From the NCBI GenBank assembly GCA_963978545.1, contig OZ021723.1:100782002-100846001 (forward strand): DNA of 64,000 bases, given 5' to 3'. A model generated the notes under the pieces. It was not told the origin of the DNA, did not search any database, and saw nothing but the letters and a program-made list of their open reading frames with translations. Position 1 is the stretch's first letter. Each line of letters starts with the position of its first letter. This document shows, piece after piece, positions 32,880 through 45,003 of the stretch. The position numbers and the translations under genes are program-made. The DNA is from Linyphia triangularis. Taxonomy: Eukaryota; Arthropoda; Arachnida; Araneae; Linyphiidae.

Positions 32880-33190
32880 AGATACGATGCTCAGCAAGAT
32901 TGGTCCAGCTAAAAGTAATCAATGGCCTTTGACTATCCCCCAGTAAATTATCTAAATTCCTCTTAACACTTACCACAATTGAATTCGCTCTATCCGCAGG
33001 CAAACATTTCCATTCTTCAATCACCCTATCATTGAAAATGTGTTCTCCTTTCTGTGGCTGCTATTTAAACAATTTAAAATTGTGACATCTCGTCTCATCA
33101 AATCTTTAGTCTCATTCTGTTTAATAATTTTGAAAAAAAAAAAAAGGAATTAAATGTTCTCTAGTTCTTCTCTCCTGCAACACATACATT
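32880..33190 (-). pseudogene. Non-LTR retrotransposon ORF2, C-terminal remnant
   Basis: The minus strand encodes LQERRTREHLI and, after frame breaks, FNDRVIEEWKCLPAD followed by SVKRNLDNLL. This corresponds to the R-x-FF-x-R-V-x-x-x-W-N-x-L-P...S-x-x-x-F-K-x-x-L-D segment found after the reverse transcriptase domain in CR1/Jockey-like LINEs. Only this tail piece is visible; the RT core is absent. It is frameshifted and inactive. Confidence 0.6.
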
Positions 33191-33194
33191 AGGC

Positions 33195-33890
33195 TGGGTC
33201 AAGGAAAAAAAAAGCTTTTTTTAAACAAATGTACTTAAACATTTCTCTAAAACATTGTAATTTGGATTAAAAATAAGAATTCAAAATTTTAAAACTTTTA
33301 GTTTACGTCTCCAGGAGTCCGCCGCCACTTATGTTATTATTCGCAATTTTGCACTATTTGGACATTTTTGTAAAATAGTTGATTTGGAAAATTTTCTTCC
33401 AGAGAAATAACGTAGCACGTTTTAATTACTTACATTTAGTTGTTTATCATATAAAAAAATAATCGGAGACTTCTAATGTAATCATTAGGTGTTAAAATTT
33501 CGTAAATATAATAAGCTACAATGATTGCTGTACTATAAAAGTTGAAATATAAAGTAAATTTTGTGTTTTCTTTCTTTAAACACCATGTCTCTTATAAATC
33601 ACAATTTGATTCAAATTTGGGCACGATTTCATGAGAATGGTGTTGGATCAATATCATCCCGTGCCTAGTGTACAATCCGCTAACCATTTAAAGAGACTTG
33701 TTTTGCGATTTTTAGCCCTTTCAACTGCTTGAATATTCAATAGGATTGGAAAAATGATCTTTCATAGCCACTATTCCTTCCAACTGTTCCAAGTATTAGA
33801 TTTTGTTTTTGTCAGTTGAGGTTTGGTTTTAATACAATTCTACCAGGGAATTAAGTCAGTGTAATTCCCTGCAGCAGAGTTAAGCAAGAT
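33195..33890. other. AT-rich non-coding stretch
   Basis: No recognised feature; it may include the 3' part of the transposon-like pseudogene that follows. Confidence 0.4.
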
Positions 33891-33899
33891 ATATGAAAG

Positions 33900-34560
33900 A
33901 AATTTCCTGTTACTATCATTTGTTATTAGTGTTGGCTCTTTTTTTGCCATCATAATCTTTATTAGATTGGAAAATTAGTTAGGTCCTGCAGTGACCCAAG
34001 CTTATTTTTTAAAAAAATAATACCAAGAGGTAACTCATTTGTGTGGAATTACATGCCACTGTTAGGGGCGATTTAGCTGCTGCTCTAGATGTAGATATTG
34101 TATCACATCACCAAGGTTTACACCGGTACTGTCGCATCCAATGGCTACCACATGTTAGCAGATCAATTGAATTTTCATTCATATAAGTTAAAATAGCTAG
34201 TCAAAACTTTTGCAGACCCAGTGCTGGGAGAAACTTGGCCGAAATTTTTTTCCCGGTTCAGAAATAAGAGATATATGCTCTTCGATTCTGAGCTTTGTGT
34301 AGCTCCTATCTCCAACTTGTTCAAAGACTTTAGTTTTGTTTCTTACCATCAAAATATATGGACTCGAGTTTACTAACTCCATCTATTTGTGAATATTTTC
34401 ACATCGTTTTTCTTTCTCTATGAAATTTTGACCTATCAATTGCATCAACATCCATAATTAATCCTGCATCCTCTAGCCCAACTGAAGCAATCAATGCATC
34501 ATTTTTATAGGACATCCTAGTTCTGTCACACACTTTTGCAAGAGCAGTGTATTTTAGTTT
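33900..34560 (-). pseudogene. Decayed transposon-like gene of a family spread in arthropods
   Basis: Minus-strand fragments in order: RMSYKNDALIASVGLEDAGL with VDAIDRSKFHRE (about 34540-34410), ILMVRNKTKVFEQ and TKLRIEEHISLISEPGKKF (about 34360-34240), then GCDSTGVNLGDVIQYL (about 34140-34080). This order, with D-R-x-K-x-R-R, F-D-G-R-K-x-x-T, E-E-H-x-x-L-x-x-E-P-G and G-x-D-x-T-x-x-N blocks, matches uncharacterised arthropod proteins with many copies per genome that I take to be transposon-derived. The family name is from memory and not certain. Stops and frameshifts break it. Confidence 0.5.
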
Positions 34561-34599
34561 TCTATGAGATTTACATGACTTTGATATTAAGGCTATGAA

Positions 34600-36450
34600 A
34601 AGTCCTCATCATTTTCAGGTCCAGATGTTTCTGAAAATAAGTTTGCACCTCAGCACAAGAACACCTGGTAATTGCTTTATAAGATGGTTGACTGATTGGC
34701 ATATTCTTTGCCATATTATTTTGCTTTCAGTAGTTTTTGGGTTTTCAATTTTCGTCAATCTGTACTCTACTCCTGCTAAAATGCAAGTTCTGGTTAGGAC
34801 ATTCTTTTGTCGCTTGGACAAACACACTTGCTTAAAACTAGCAAATTTTGCTTAAAAATTAAATAAGTGGATTTAATTAAAAAGAGCCTACAATTGTCTG
34901 TGACTGTTTTTCGAAAAAGTTGTTTTCGAAGCGCCGGCAGTTTTTTGACGGTATTGAAACATGCTTTGAAAATAATGTGTGTGTTAGTAGTCTGTCAGCT
35001 TTAAAAGAAATGTCACTAAAATGTTTGAAATTACGTATAAATTTTTTTGGAATTATCCCTAAAATTCCTACCTAATATTTTAGACAACTCACTGCACCTC
35101 ATGCAATTCTGTTTAGTTTGAACCATTTCGAATTTTATACAAATCAACCGACTATTTACCACATTTCAAAAATGCGGCGATATCCAGAAATCTTTGAATA
35201 AACAAATAATGTGTTTGAACCAACATTCTTCAGCAAACATAGGCATTCCAAACTCTTGACCATTCTTGATTAAATGATTTTTACGCACTATGCTGCGACC
35301 GACCGCGATTTAATTTAAATGAACTATGCATACTTTAAATTTTTTGTAATTGATGAGGCATCCATTTATAACAATTTTGAAAGACGGTTACTTACACTTT
35401 AGGAACCCAATGCAACATTATGGTTTTAAGAAGGCCTAGCTGAAATTATACGATTAAACCAAAGATCTTCAATTCAAGGGTATCAATCTTTTTACATTGG
35501 TAAGCCAGTTACCAGAAATTGCCATACATCTATATTGCATTTGTCCAGCAAATAACTGTTATGAATTTCCCATAATAAAAATTTATTAAAGTGTAATTTA
35601 AAATATTAAAAATTTTTTGCATGCTGAATTATAAGTATTCAACTAATCCAAATCATAGAGCCACATAATTAGCTTTTTTCGTTTGCCACACAGGGCAAAA
35701 TATATCGGTGAGACGTATATTTAAATATATCATAAAACCATGGGTGCTTGGCAGGATAATTTTTCAGGAGGTTGCAGGTCTCATACAAGAGAATGCAAAG
35801 TGGCAAAAGTTGGGGTGGTTAAATTTTAATTTTTCGAAATAGGTCGTTAGATTTCCTATTAAAATGTTAATAGTTATTCATTAATTTTAGGATCCAATTA
35901 AGAAGTTAAATCCTCAACCATACTTCAGTTTTATGCAAGCTATACAATTTTCCTCGTTATTTTTAATTTTCAAAATCCAGTGGGGGTGCAAGTGCACCTT
36001 CTTGGCCCTTCCTTGCGGTGCCCATGCATAAAACTCGTATTTTTTGGTGCAATGCCTGTTTACTTAAAGTGAGAAATTCTACAGGAAAGGGGGGAGCAAT
36101 CTACAGGAGTCGTATAGTGTCTACACTGGCGTGTTCGTTGCTAATTTGTCAGCTCATTAACCCTTTCGGTTCATTTGACGGCTGAGACTCGTCATGCTCT
36201 TGTTTTGTTTGTTAATAATGAGGAATCTAATTCGTCTTTCAAACTAGGCTGATTGGAAGGATTTCAATGTCAGAAGAGCCATGATGGGTAAAGCCAAACA
36301 TCGGTTTGTTTACCTATACCTTAAGAAAATAATTTGTTTAGCTGTGTTCCTTTAAAGTCATTCAGACTAGGTTAAAATCATATCGCCCTAATAAATGAAT
36401 TTTCACGCAATCTACTGCCTTTATGTACTACTCCTTGCATCAGCAAATTA
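34600..36450. other. AT-rich non-coding stretch
   Basis: A minus frame at 34615-34827 (70 codons) could be the upstream part of the preceding pseudogene, but I do not recognise it. Otherwise nothing found. Confidence 0.4.
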
Positions 36451-36454
36451 AATC

Positions 36455-36657
36455 CGTTTGAAACGCAGCCTACTTGATGATTGTGTGGTTAAGCGCTCTG
36501 GTCATGCATGTCAGAGGTATCTGGCTCGAATCCCGCGTTAGGCATCGATGTTCGTTATGGTTCGGAATCCACGTTAAGCAGTAGGACCCTTCCTGATTAT
36601 CCGTTATTGTGCATACAAATAGATCGTTTAGCGTGCAAACTAATCGTTCAAAACGCA
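36455..36657 (+). mobile_element. SINE family B, full copy with TSD
   Basis: The SINE occupies about 36468-36644, flanked by cgtttgaaacgca (36455-36467) and cgttcaaaacgca (36645-36657), 12 of 13 matching. The A-box region TGTGGTTAAGCGCTCTGG is well preserved; the B box is mutated to GGCTCGAATCCCG. Confidence 0.85.
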
Positions 36658-37239
36658 AGAATTTTCCCAAATAAATCTGTATCCAAGGGGTTTAATTGCT
36701 TTGTTAAAGAAATTTGCTTTTATTGATCTTACACGTCAGAATTTTTGCCAAATAGTTGAAATAACCAACTATTAGCTCCATTTCATCTTTGCCCCTAGTT
36801 AAGGCATGATGTAAACAAAGTGTGTATTGTAGGGATCATTTTAGAAAAGTTGACATTAGATATTTAAATGCAAGCGGAAGTGGAGTAAGGCAGGGTATCT
36901 TAACAGCTGATGACCTGTATGTACTATTTTATTGATTTATTTCACTCGGAGTTTGCGACATTGAATTAAAATATTTATTAAATTGAGTGTTATATAGTTC
37001 CTTAAAGGACACGGTAAAACCTTTTTTCACCAGATTTTTTTTTCCTGAAAAGAGTCCAATCGCCCATTATTTATTTGTTCTGTGTTTTTCAGAACATTTT
37101 TAAGTCTTGTGTACATGTATTGTTCAAACAATCTACAGTTCAGTGGAAATACTGATTTAAGCTTTTTTGACTGAAATTTCAGTACTTTAAATGTGGCTTA
37201 AAAAAAAAAAGAAGTGGATTTAATTAGATTAACCTATTG

Positions 37240-37600
37240 GTCCATGTATTGGGTGTACGACTTTAACTTCCCCAGTTTTTTTTCTCTTTTTTTCTCGCTT
37301 TCCAAAATTCGATTTCCATGGCTTTGAGGTATTTTGAAATTACTTGTTGAGTCACTTCCCAATGATAGTGCCAATTCTTTCACCGCTATGCCGGTCTTCG
37401 TTGTTAAAATCACTGTTCATGAATCGTATGTTGTTTCATTAATAGTGATCTCGAAATTAGTATTTGAGAGCATGCTGCAATGAGCCTCGGTTACAGATTT
37501 CTTCATGTTGAAGAAGGAAAAAAAACCTTCTTGCATTTGACGAGAATTTGACTCGTAAGTTGACATTTTCAATCGAGAATAACTATATGATGCAGACACA
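37240..37600 (-). pseudogene. Mariner transposase pseudogene, N-terminal part
   Basis: The minus strand gives FFNMKKSVTEAHCSML (compare mariner F-x-F-N-x-K-K-S-A-A-E-A-H-R) and, after a stop and a frame change, KELALSLG and VTQQVISKYLKAM (compare E-E-L-A-x-x-L-G-V-T-Q-Q-A-I-S-x-R-L-K-A-M-G). These are the two helix-turn-helix DNA-binding regions of mariner transposases. The catalytic DDE part and the inverted repeats were not found. Confidence 0.7.
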
Positions 37601-37819
37601 CAGACTGATGTTTCTATGGGTTATGTTGCCAAATGCCCAAGTTTATTGTATGATGTCTACGATTACTTATTGACTCCTACTCACCGCTAAGCCCATCTAA
37701 AGAATAATGGCGGAGGCAAAGTTGTGCACCCAATGGTATAATTGGTTTGACTTTTGAAATGTGAAAAATTATGTTTTTTGCTGGCTTCCATTGCTTTCAC
37801 ATAAAGCTCGGCTTTTTTT

Positions 37820-38065
37820 TTTACTTGGGATCTGTACCATATTCGATTCTTTGACCTTGTTTCTTATATTCTGTCTACACATATGCTGTCAATACAACAG
37901 CAATAGCACATTTATACTGTCTGCTCCTCTCTGACCACCTTCCACAAAGTAGGAGGCAGAATCTTTGCCTAGCATGCAAAACGTCTCGGCATCAAGCCGC
38001 AACAATGCCTCTGCAGTCTCACTTTGCAAAGTGAATTGACACATCAGTAACCATGACATAGTTTC
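37820..38065 (-). pseudogene. Unidentified open stretch, possibly transposon-derived
   Basis: A roughly 50-codon stop-free minus-strand stretch (about 38045-37895) includes LQSETAEALLRLDAETFCML and GQRGADSINVLLLY and is GC-richer than its surroundings. Beyond it the frame breaks. It might continue the mariner copy downstream or belong to another element, but I could not match it. Confidence 0.3.
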
Positions 38066-38299
38066 GCTTTGATTGTAGTCTCGGCTACTTCAAGTTTTCT
38101 GTATTTTTGCTGTATGGGTTCTTGAAGACCCTTTCTTCTTTGGAGGCCTTCTTCTCTTTAAACTTCTGTTTACTCTGTTACTGTTGCGTAGTTTTAGTCC
38201 TCTTGTGCCAAAAAATCAGCACTTCAACTGTATTGTAGGGTAGCTCAGTTTTTTTCCGTTAAGAAAGTAGTGCGGGTCTCGCCATAATCAAGGAATCGC

Positions 38300-39590
38300 C
38301 TTTCACGCAACCCTGTCCTTACTCCACCCTTCCCTCAACAAACGAAACAAATAATAATAAAGGAACAAATTGTTTAGTTTCTTTGTGGAACTTTGTAAAA
38401 TATTATCTATAGTGTAACTTTGAAGCATTTTTAAAAAGATAGTTGTCTACTGTTCTTAATAAGTACAAATACAAATCTTAAGGCCTACAACAGGGTTGGT
38501 CAAGTAAAATTTTTTTTTATATATTTATATGATGTTACAGGGTCATACATAAAAATAAAATACATTATACAAAGTTGACACTGCTTTTGACAAATCATAC
38601 TGGAAAAATACAATACGTAATGCAAGCTGGCAAAATTAATATACAATCCAACAATATGCAAATATAAATACCCTTTTTATCACTAAATGACCAAATATAG
38701 TACTCAACCTAAATTAAATGCATGTAAATTTTGCAGTCCAATATATATAGGTTGCTTACCTTGCCAGTGTAATCCAATTATTGCCCATTGATGATCTCCC
38801 AGTGCATATCTGACTTACAAGTTGTTTTTGGATTGGGATAGGTACTTATTCCTCGAAATGATTTCCCTAAGAAACTTTCTACACCCGAAGTTCAATCGAT
38901 CTTTTCTAAAAATCATCAGTTACTTGTGACTTCTGTACGCATTCCTCCCTCAAAATGACATCTTTCAAGTTATGAGAAGCCAAAGATTATTAACAAAGAA
39001 ATAATACATAGTTGTTTAACCTTTAAGAAGTAAGAACCGTACACTTTTTTGAACATGCAACATCACCAAAGTGTATTCCGTTCTTGAAATAAAACTATTG
39101 TAATGTGTCTAAGGCATGTGTTAAAAATTATCTACTAAACTTTTTTTTATTTAATTAAAAATTTTTTTTAAAATGTAAAACCTCATAATTGAAATTCTTG
39201 TCGTATATACTATAGTTTTACAACATCGTTGTATTATTAATTTCGAATGCTGGCTTTAAATGAATTGAATCCTATACTTGTCCAAATATTTCTTAAGTAG
39301 ATTATGAATTATTTGCCTACAAAAGAACGTATTGGGAAGCGTGTCTTTTATTCGATAGAAAGTTTTAATTTTAAAATTTTATTGTTAAAGCAGCGTATCA
39401 GAATACATTATAAATCGTTACTAGCAGCAGTGTATAATTTGGTTAATTTTATAAACAGTGTTATTATTATTTTTAATTATGTGGTTTGAACACTGAAACA
39501 CTTTAGTAATAGACTTTTTCTCCAATAAAGGCTGAAAAAAACTGAAAATTTCGAACTTTAAAAATATGTTACTTAATAAAAATCACACGT
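38300..39590. other. AT-rich non-coding stretch
   Basis: No gene or repeat recognised. Confidence 0.45.
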
Positions 39591-39593
39591 TGC

Positions 39594-41156
39594 TACACTC
39601 TGTCCCAGAAATATAGACAAGAGCATAAAATACAATTAAGTGGAGATAAGAATGGGATGAAATTGGTTTCATATGTGTATAATTATAAACACTACATGAA
39701 ACACAAGTTAGGGTTAATTTATTAGAAAAAACAACAAATGCTGAATTTATTGAGAAAAACAGAAATTGGGATGTCCCATAATTATAGACAATATTTGTTT
39801 TATGAGTTATATTTAAGGTTGAGGAACACAGTTACAAATGTTAGTTATGTGATCGTGTTTCCATTACCTTTATTCACTTCGAATACAAGGTTTTCCATCG
39901 AAAGTACTAAGTTTTGCATTACCTCTGGGGGCAGTTTATACCATGCTTTCTAAATTGCTGTTTTAAGGTCCTTGGTCGAAAAATATTGGTGTCCATTTTC
40001 ATATAATTTTCATGCTAGATGTCCCCAGACGTTCTCCATTGGATTTAAGTCCGGATTAAACGATGGCCAGTCTATGACATTGGTATTATTCATGTTGAAC
40101 CACATATATGTCGAGTTAGACACATGAAAAGGCGCCTTGTCTTGTTGAAATACACAGTTTGGTCCTCCCAGTAAATCCTAAGGTTGAGTAAAATTGATCT
40201 CTAATATTTGCTAATAGTCCTGGAAGTTCACTTTCTTGCTAAGTCACCAAAAATGTTAGTCCATTAAATCCAAAACCACTCCAAGTCATTGATCCTTCAC
40301 CTTGCTGTCTATTAAACAAACTTCTTGGTTCGCTTCTTAAATCATGCCAGTAAAATTTATATCCATCTGGTCCATCCAAGTTCCACTTTTTTTCATTACT
40401 AAATATTGTTGAGAAAAAGCCATTTATTTCCATAAGACATCATTTTCTTTGCCCAGTTTAAACGTCCAGTTTTGTGGTGTACTTTTAAGCATGGCGTCTT
40501 CAACATTTTCTTGAAAGTTATTCGTTTAGATTCCAATATTCTTCTGTGAATGGTATTTTTTAACACTCAAATCAAATGCAGTTTATGGCAATGGTATATT
40601 TTTTCTAGATGCCATGCTTAGAATGATTCTGTCAATGCGCTTTGTCGACCAGGTCTTTTCTTATTAGGCAACTTGTTGCCATTATGCAAAATTCTGTAAA
40701 CACTTCTTAAAGATCTCTTTAAAATCTTGGATATATCTTTCCCATGATTACCTCCAAGTTTTAAATCCCAAACTTTGATGATATCCTCTTCGGAATCGCT
40801 TTACCTCTAGGCATTTTGTTGAATTTGTGAAAACATCAATTTGTTTGTCGAAAACAAGCGAAAAATGAATCCAAACCAATAAAAGTCAGAAAAGCAGACG
40901 TTAAATACTTTCAAGAACAACAAATAATATTCCAAAGGAAAGTCAGATGACGTCTGTATTTATGGGACAAGCAATTTTTAATTTTTTGAAAAATTTTTGC
41001 ACAGTTTTTATTTATTTTCTAATTTTTTTTTTATAATAAAACCAAATAAATCAATTAAAAATATATATATTTCAATCATTGCTGAAAATACATGAAAGAT
41101 ATTTTAGCTTGGGATGTCATTTTTGATCTGTGTCTATATTTTTGGGACAGGCTGTA
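39594..41156 (-). mobile_element. Tc1/mariner element, Tc3-like, with both TIRs and TA duplication
   Basis: The element is 39596-41154 (1559 bp) between TA dinucleotides at 39594-39595 and 41155-41156. Left end CACTCTGTCCCAGAAATATA, right-end complement CAGCCTGTCCCAAAAATATA, each followed by GACA; the match is 20 of 24. Length and TA target are typical of Tc1-type elements. The enclosed transposase gene is broken, so the copy is inactive. Confidence 0.9.
39960..40825 (-). pseudogene. Tc3-like transposase pseudogene
   Basis: The reading order on the minus strand is: an N-terminal start near MPRGKAIP (about 40815), helix-turn-helix region with GGNHGKDISKILKRSLRSVY, then FSNEKKWNLDGPDG and YWHDLR, then GEGSMTWSGFGFNG (40433-40239), and finally DWPSFNPDLNPMENVWG (about 40075-40025). 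The last block holds the second Asp and the final acidic Glu of the DDE catalytic set. The usual first catalytic Asp in FSDEK is Asn here. Stops and frameshifts interrupt the gene. Confidence 0.85.
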
Positions 41157-41240
41157 TCTTTTTATGTTTTACTTTCTTTTCAGCATTTTTGCCATTTGCG
41201 TTCATACCCCATCTTTGATCTGAACCTCTATTTCATGGAA

Positions 41241-42125
41241 TTCATTCGGGTTATTTCAGTAAATATTTATTAAAAAGGGTTTGAGGATTGATTAAAGAAT
41301 TTAAATATATCCTCTTAAACTATTTCGTTGGACTGGATGATTCTGAATTGTACTTGTGCAATGGTGTATTTTGATTAATGTAAATGGTGTATATGATAAA
41401 ACCTGTAGTAGCATTGCATTAAGTAGTTAACTTTTCACGACGTATTCAGTTAACTAATAAGACTGGAGACAGTATGGACTGGAGTCGTGATATTTTCTCT
41501 CCTTATTTCCAGTTGTGTTAAAGTGCTATTTTTCAATTCATTCAGGTTATTTCAGTAAATATTTGTTAAAAAGGGTTTGGGGAAAGATTAAAGAATTTAA
41601 ATATATCCTCTTAAACTATTTCGTTGGACTGGATGATTCCGAATTGTACTTGTGCAATGGTGTATTTTGATTAATGTAAATGGTGTATATGATAAAACCT
41701 GTAGTAGCATTGCATTAAGTAGTTAACTTTTCATGACGTATTCAGTTAACTAATAAGACTGGAGACAGTATGGACTGGAGTCGTGATATTTTCTCTCCTT
41801 ATTTCCAGTTGTGTTAAAGTGCTATTTTTCAATTCATTCAGGTTATTTCAGTAAATATTTGTTAAAAAGGGTTTGGGGAAGGATTAAAGAATTTAAATAT
41901 ATCCTCTTAAACTATTTCGTTGGACTGGATGATTCCGAATTGTACTTGTGCAATGGTGTATTTTGATTAATGTAAATGGTGTATATGATAAAACCTGTAG
42001 TAGCATTGCATTAAGTAGTTAACTTTTCACGACATATTCAGTTAACTAATAAGACTGGAGACAGTATGGACTGGAGTCCTGATATTTTCTCTCCTTATTT
42101 CCAGTTGTGTTAAAGTGCTATTTTT
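41241..42125 (+). repeat. Three tandem copies of a 296 bp unit
   Basis: Units start TTCATTC at 41241, 41537 and 41833, exactly 296 bp apart each time. They differ by only a handful of substitutions (for example GGATTG, GGAAAG and GGAAGG early in the unit), so duplication is recent. A short version of the unit edge remains past 42125. No long open frame or terminal inverted repeat is seen. Each unit contains a TTAACTTTTCACGACGTATTC-like block and GACTGGAGACAGTATGGACT. Confidence 0.95.
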
Positions 42126-42324
42126 ATTGATTAATTGGAATATTTCGTCGAATACTTTTATACAAAAAATATTGTTACCATTTTTGGTATTTTCATGCTA
42201 TAGTGAAATTTTGTAAAGTACTTAGTCTGATGACGCATTCAGTGTTTCATTACTCCATCTAAGTTATGCGTGTTCAGATTTCTTGCGCTTGTTTTTTTTC
42301 CTTCTCAATCTGAAAATGCATAAC

Positions 42325-42780
42325 ATAGGGTTTCCACGGTTATTTAAAAGTGTTTAATTTTTTTGTACTAGTTTTCCAGACCTTAAAAGTACTTGAAAAT
42401 ACTAAGAGGTTCTTAAAAGTCCTTAATTTTCGTTGATGTTGTGTGACCGACTCGTTGAGAACACATACTTAAGAATAGTGTTTTGGGATTAAAAAAAAAG
42501 TTAGCAACCAGCAAGTTCTGTTTTACTTTTTTAGTTTAGGCAACTTGCAAATATTATGTTGGAATATTACGCACATTTTATGTTTTGTGTCTAAAGCACA
42601 CTGCACATGAATAAGTGCTCAAATATTTTTCATTTGTTCATATTGCAAATTGTGCATGAAAGTCGCACATTATAGACATGATGCCTGAAATTTTTTCAAA
42701 TGTCCTTAAAATACATTACTTTTGGACCGTAAATATCCTAGAAAAGTCGTACATTTTCCTTTGGGAATCATTGAGAATTT
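42325..42780. repeat. Probable old DNA element related to 26125-26905
   Basis: It begins GGGTTTCCACGGTTATTT and has repeated AAAAGTACTTGAAAATAC and CTTAAAAGTCCTTAATTTT motifs, like the ends of the CATGG element. A right end was not defined. Confidence 0.4.
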
Positions 42781-42789
42781 TTTTGATTT

Positions 42790-43945
42790 GGAACGTTCGA
42801 CTTCATTGCATTCTTCGGCCATTCTATTTCACTCATCTATGATTTGAATTAGTGCAAGTGAAATGTTTGCAGTTTGATGCACATTAAAAACACTTTCTTT
42901 CCTTGTGCTGGCATGATTACAAACTAATACTAAACAAAAAAAATATTTCATTTACTAAAGCAATACTTTGGGCCAGCTTTCAGATGCAGGGACTCATTGT
43001 AGTTATTATGATCTTATCTTACTTATGTTCCTATTTCCTAAGAAATTTTTTATTGTTTTTAGTAGAATTTATAGGGCTTTATCGGACTTAACAACCCCGC
43101 ATCAGAAAAAAAATTCAGACTGCATCACTTTTCTGTATACACGTTAGTACACAAACATTTTGATCCAGGTACTTTAGTATTTCAAAATAATGCATCGTTT
43201 TAAATCCTTTATATTAACTTAGATTTTGTGTGATGATGGGGGGTGGAGGCCTAATTAACCCACTTGCCGTCATCCAATCGAGCTGAAACTTGGCAGATAG
43301 ATTCGTTGTCAATGACAGTGCATTCTATCAAATTTTGGGGCTGTACCTCATTAAAAGGTCGCTTTTAAAGAATGCTAATAAATCAACTTGCTATTTTACA
43401 ATCACCCTAAAATAACATTTAACCGACCATTGAAGAAACTCTTTCCTGTTGCCAAATTTTAAAAAAGAATAAATATAATAAAATTGTTTTAATCAGAATA
43501 AATAAATGATTTTTAGATATGAGTGCATAAATTCAAGTCCACTTTTAATGAAATTTTGAAACGTAGCTTGCTCACATTTTACTGATAGAAATATTTTTAA
43601 TATTTAAAATTAGATGCCAACACCAAGAACACTCTGTTTACAGAATCAGCGCTGTGTTAACGAATATAAAAATACATATAAAGGATTTATATTACAAACT
43701 TTATTTTTTTATGGGTTATATTATTTATATTTTGATGGTTATCACTCCTGTTGAATAGAGAATGTACTGTTTTGCACTTGGTCTTAAACGAATAAGCTTG
43801 CCCGTGCAACCAAAAAATTGGGCCCGAGTCTGAAAAATTGCTTGTTAAGCTAACATAAAAAAATAAAATGATATAACTTGTTTTGTTATGCACAAAAACA
43901 AAATTTATTGACCTGTTTTAGTTGCACATAATTTTGGCTCGAATA
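42790..43945. other. Non-coding stretch
   Basis: Around 43255-43370 a more complex segment (CATCCAATCGAGCTGAAACT onward) has the look of a dispersed repeat, but no other copy is in the window. Otherwise AT-rich without features. Confidence 0.4.
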
Positions 43946-43949
43946 AAAG

Positions 43950-44357
43950 CAGTGGTCACAGAACCGGGAAAACCTGGGAATCGGGGAAATGTCAGGGAGC
44001 TTTCTGATTCTGGAAAACATCGGGAAAATGTCGGAGAACTTTCTAAAATTTCATGAAAATCATGGAAATTTTGTTTTGTTTAAGGCACTTTCATCCATAT
44101 TTTACATGGAGATTTGTAGTAGTTAGTCAGAAGTTTAATGTTACGGAATAATTTAAACTTTTCACTACATCAAAACTATTTATTAAAAAATTGCATATCA
44201 TCTCTTTAGCATACATGTTCTTTTTGATCAGGGTGTCTGGAAAACCTAAGAAAATTGGGAAATTTAGAAAAGTTTCCCTAAAATCAGGGAATATTTTAGA
44301 AATAAATCTGTCAGGGAAATCAGGGAATTTTTTTCCCTGAAATTTGTGGTCACCCTG
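43950..44357 (+). mobile_element. MITE family G, copy 2
   Basis: Left end CAGTGGTCACAGAACCGGG, right-end complement CAGGGTGACCACAAATTTC, an imperfect terminal inverted repeat. Both ends are followed inward by runs of GGGAAA/CAGGGAA-type sequence. The interior matches copies at 28744 and 47533. Non-coding. Confidence 0.82.
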
Positions 44358-44782
44358 AAAAGGGAACACTTTTGAAGCATCTTGAGTTAGACTTTACTTT
44401 CTCCTAAACTGCTGTTGCTGACATTTGTTATGCTAGAAACCAAATTTGCTTTAATACCACTTCCACTTGGATGATTGTTTTTTTGTAAAGGTATTCTCTA
44501 TAAATACATCAATGTCATTTCAACATATGATTTTTTGTTGTTGTTTAGTTTCAATCTAAAGGCAATTATCTAAAACAAAAGCTAATGAACTGTATTTAGT
44601 ATACTATACGAATTGAACACAATATTAACCGATTGGAAATTCTTCACCAATCACTCCCTGATCTTATAAAACTTAGGCCTTTTAAGCTGAATTGCTTTGC
44701 TTGAAATTTTTAGGTATTGGAGGCGTAATTGCTTTGAGTAGAAGGGCTTTGATAATGTTAGGTAGTGTTTTACCCTTTTCTT

Positions 44783-45003
44783 TTAACACTTTGAGGTCCG
44801 CATACGTATTAATACATGTTTTTTGTCACCAGTACCAGGTGGCCGCTCGCGTGTTAATGCATGTTTATCTAGTCTCAAGTTTTTCTGGCCACGGGGAAAT
44901 TTTATCCAATAGATGTGTGTTTTAGCGAATGCTTGTACATTATTCATGTCGCGGCACAGAAAACCCAAAGGCTGGTAAATTTAAAAGGCACACAAAGTGT
45001 TTA
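44783..45003. mobile_element. Possible TTAA-flanked MITE, family P3
   Basis: TTAA at 44783-44786 is followed by CACTTTGAGGTCCGC; TTAA at 45000-45003 is preceded by GGCACACAAAGTGT (complement ACACTTTGTGTGCC). The 213 bp between is GC-richer than its surroundings. The termini match only over about 8 bp with an offset of one base, so assignment is tentative; there is one copy. Confidence 0.45.
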
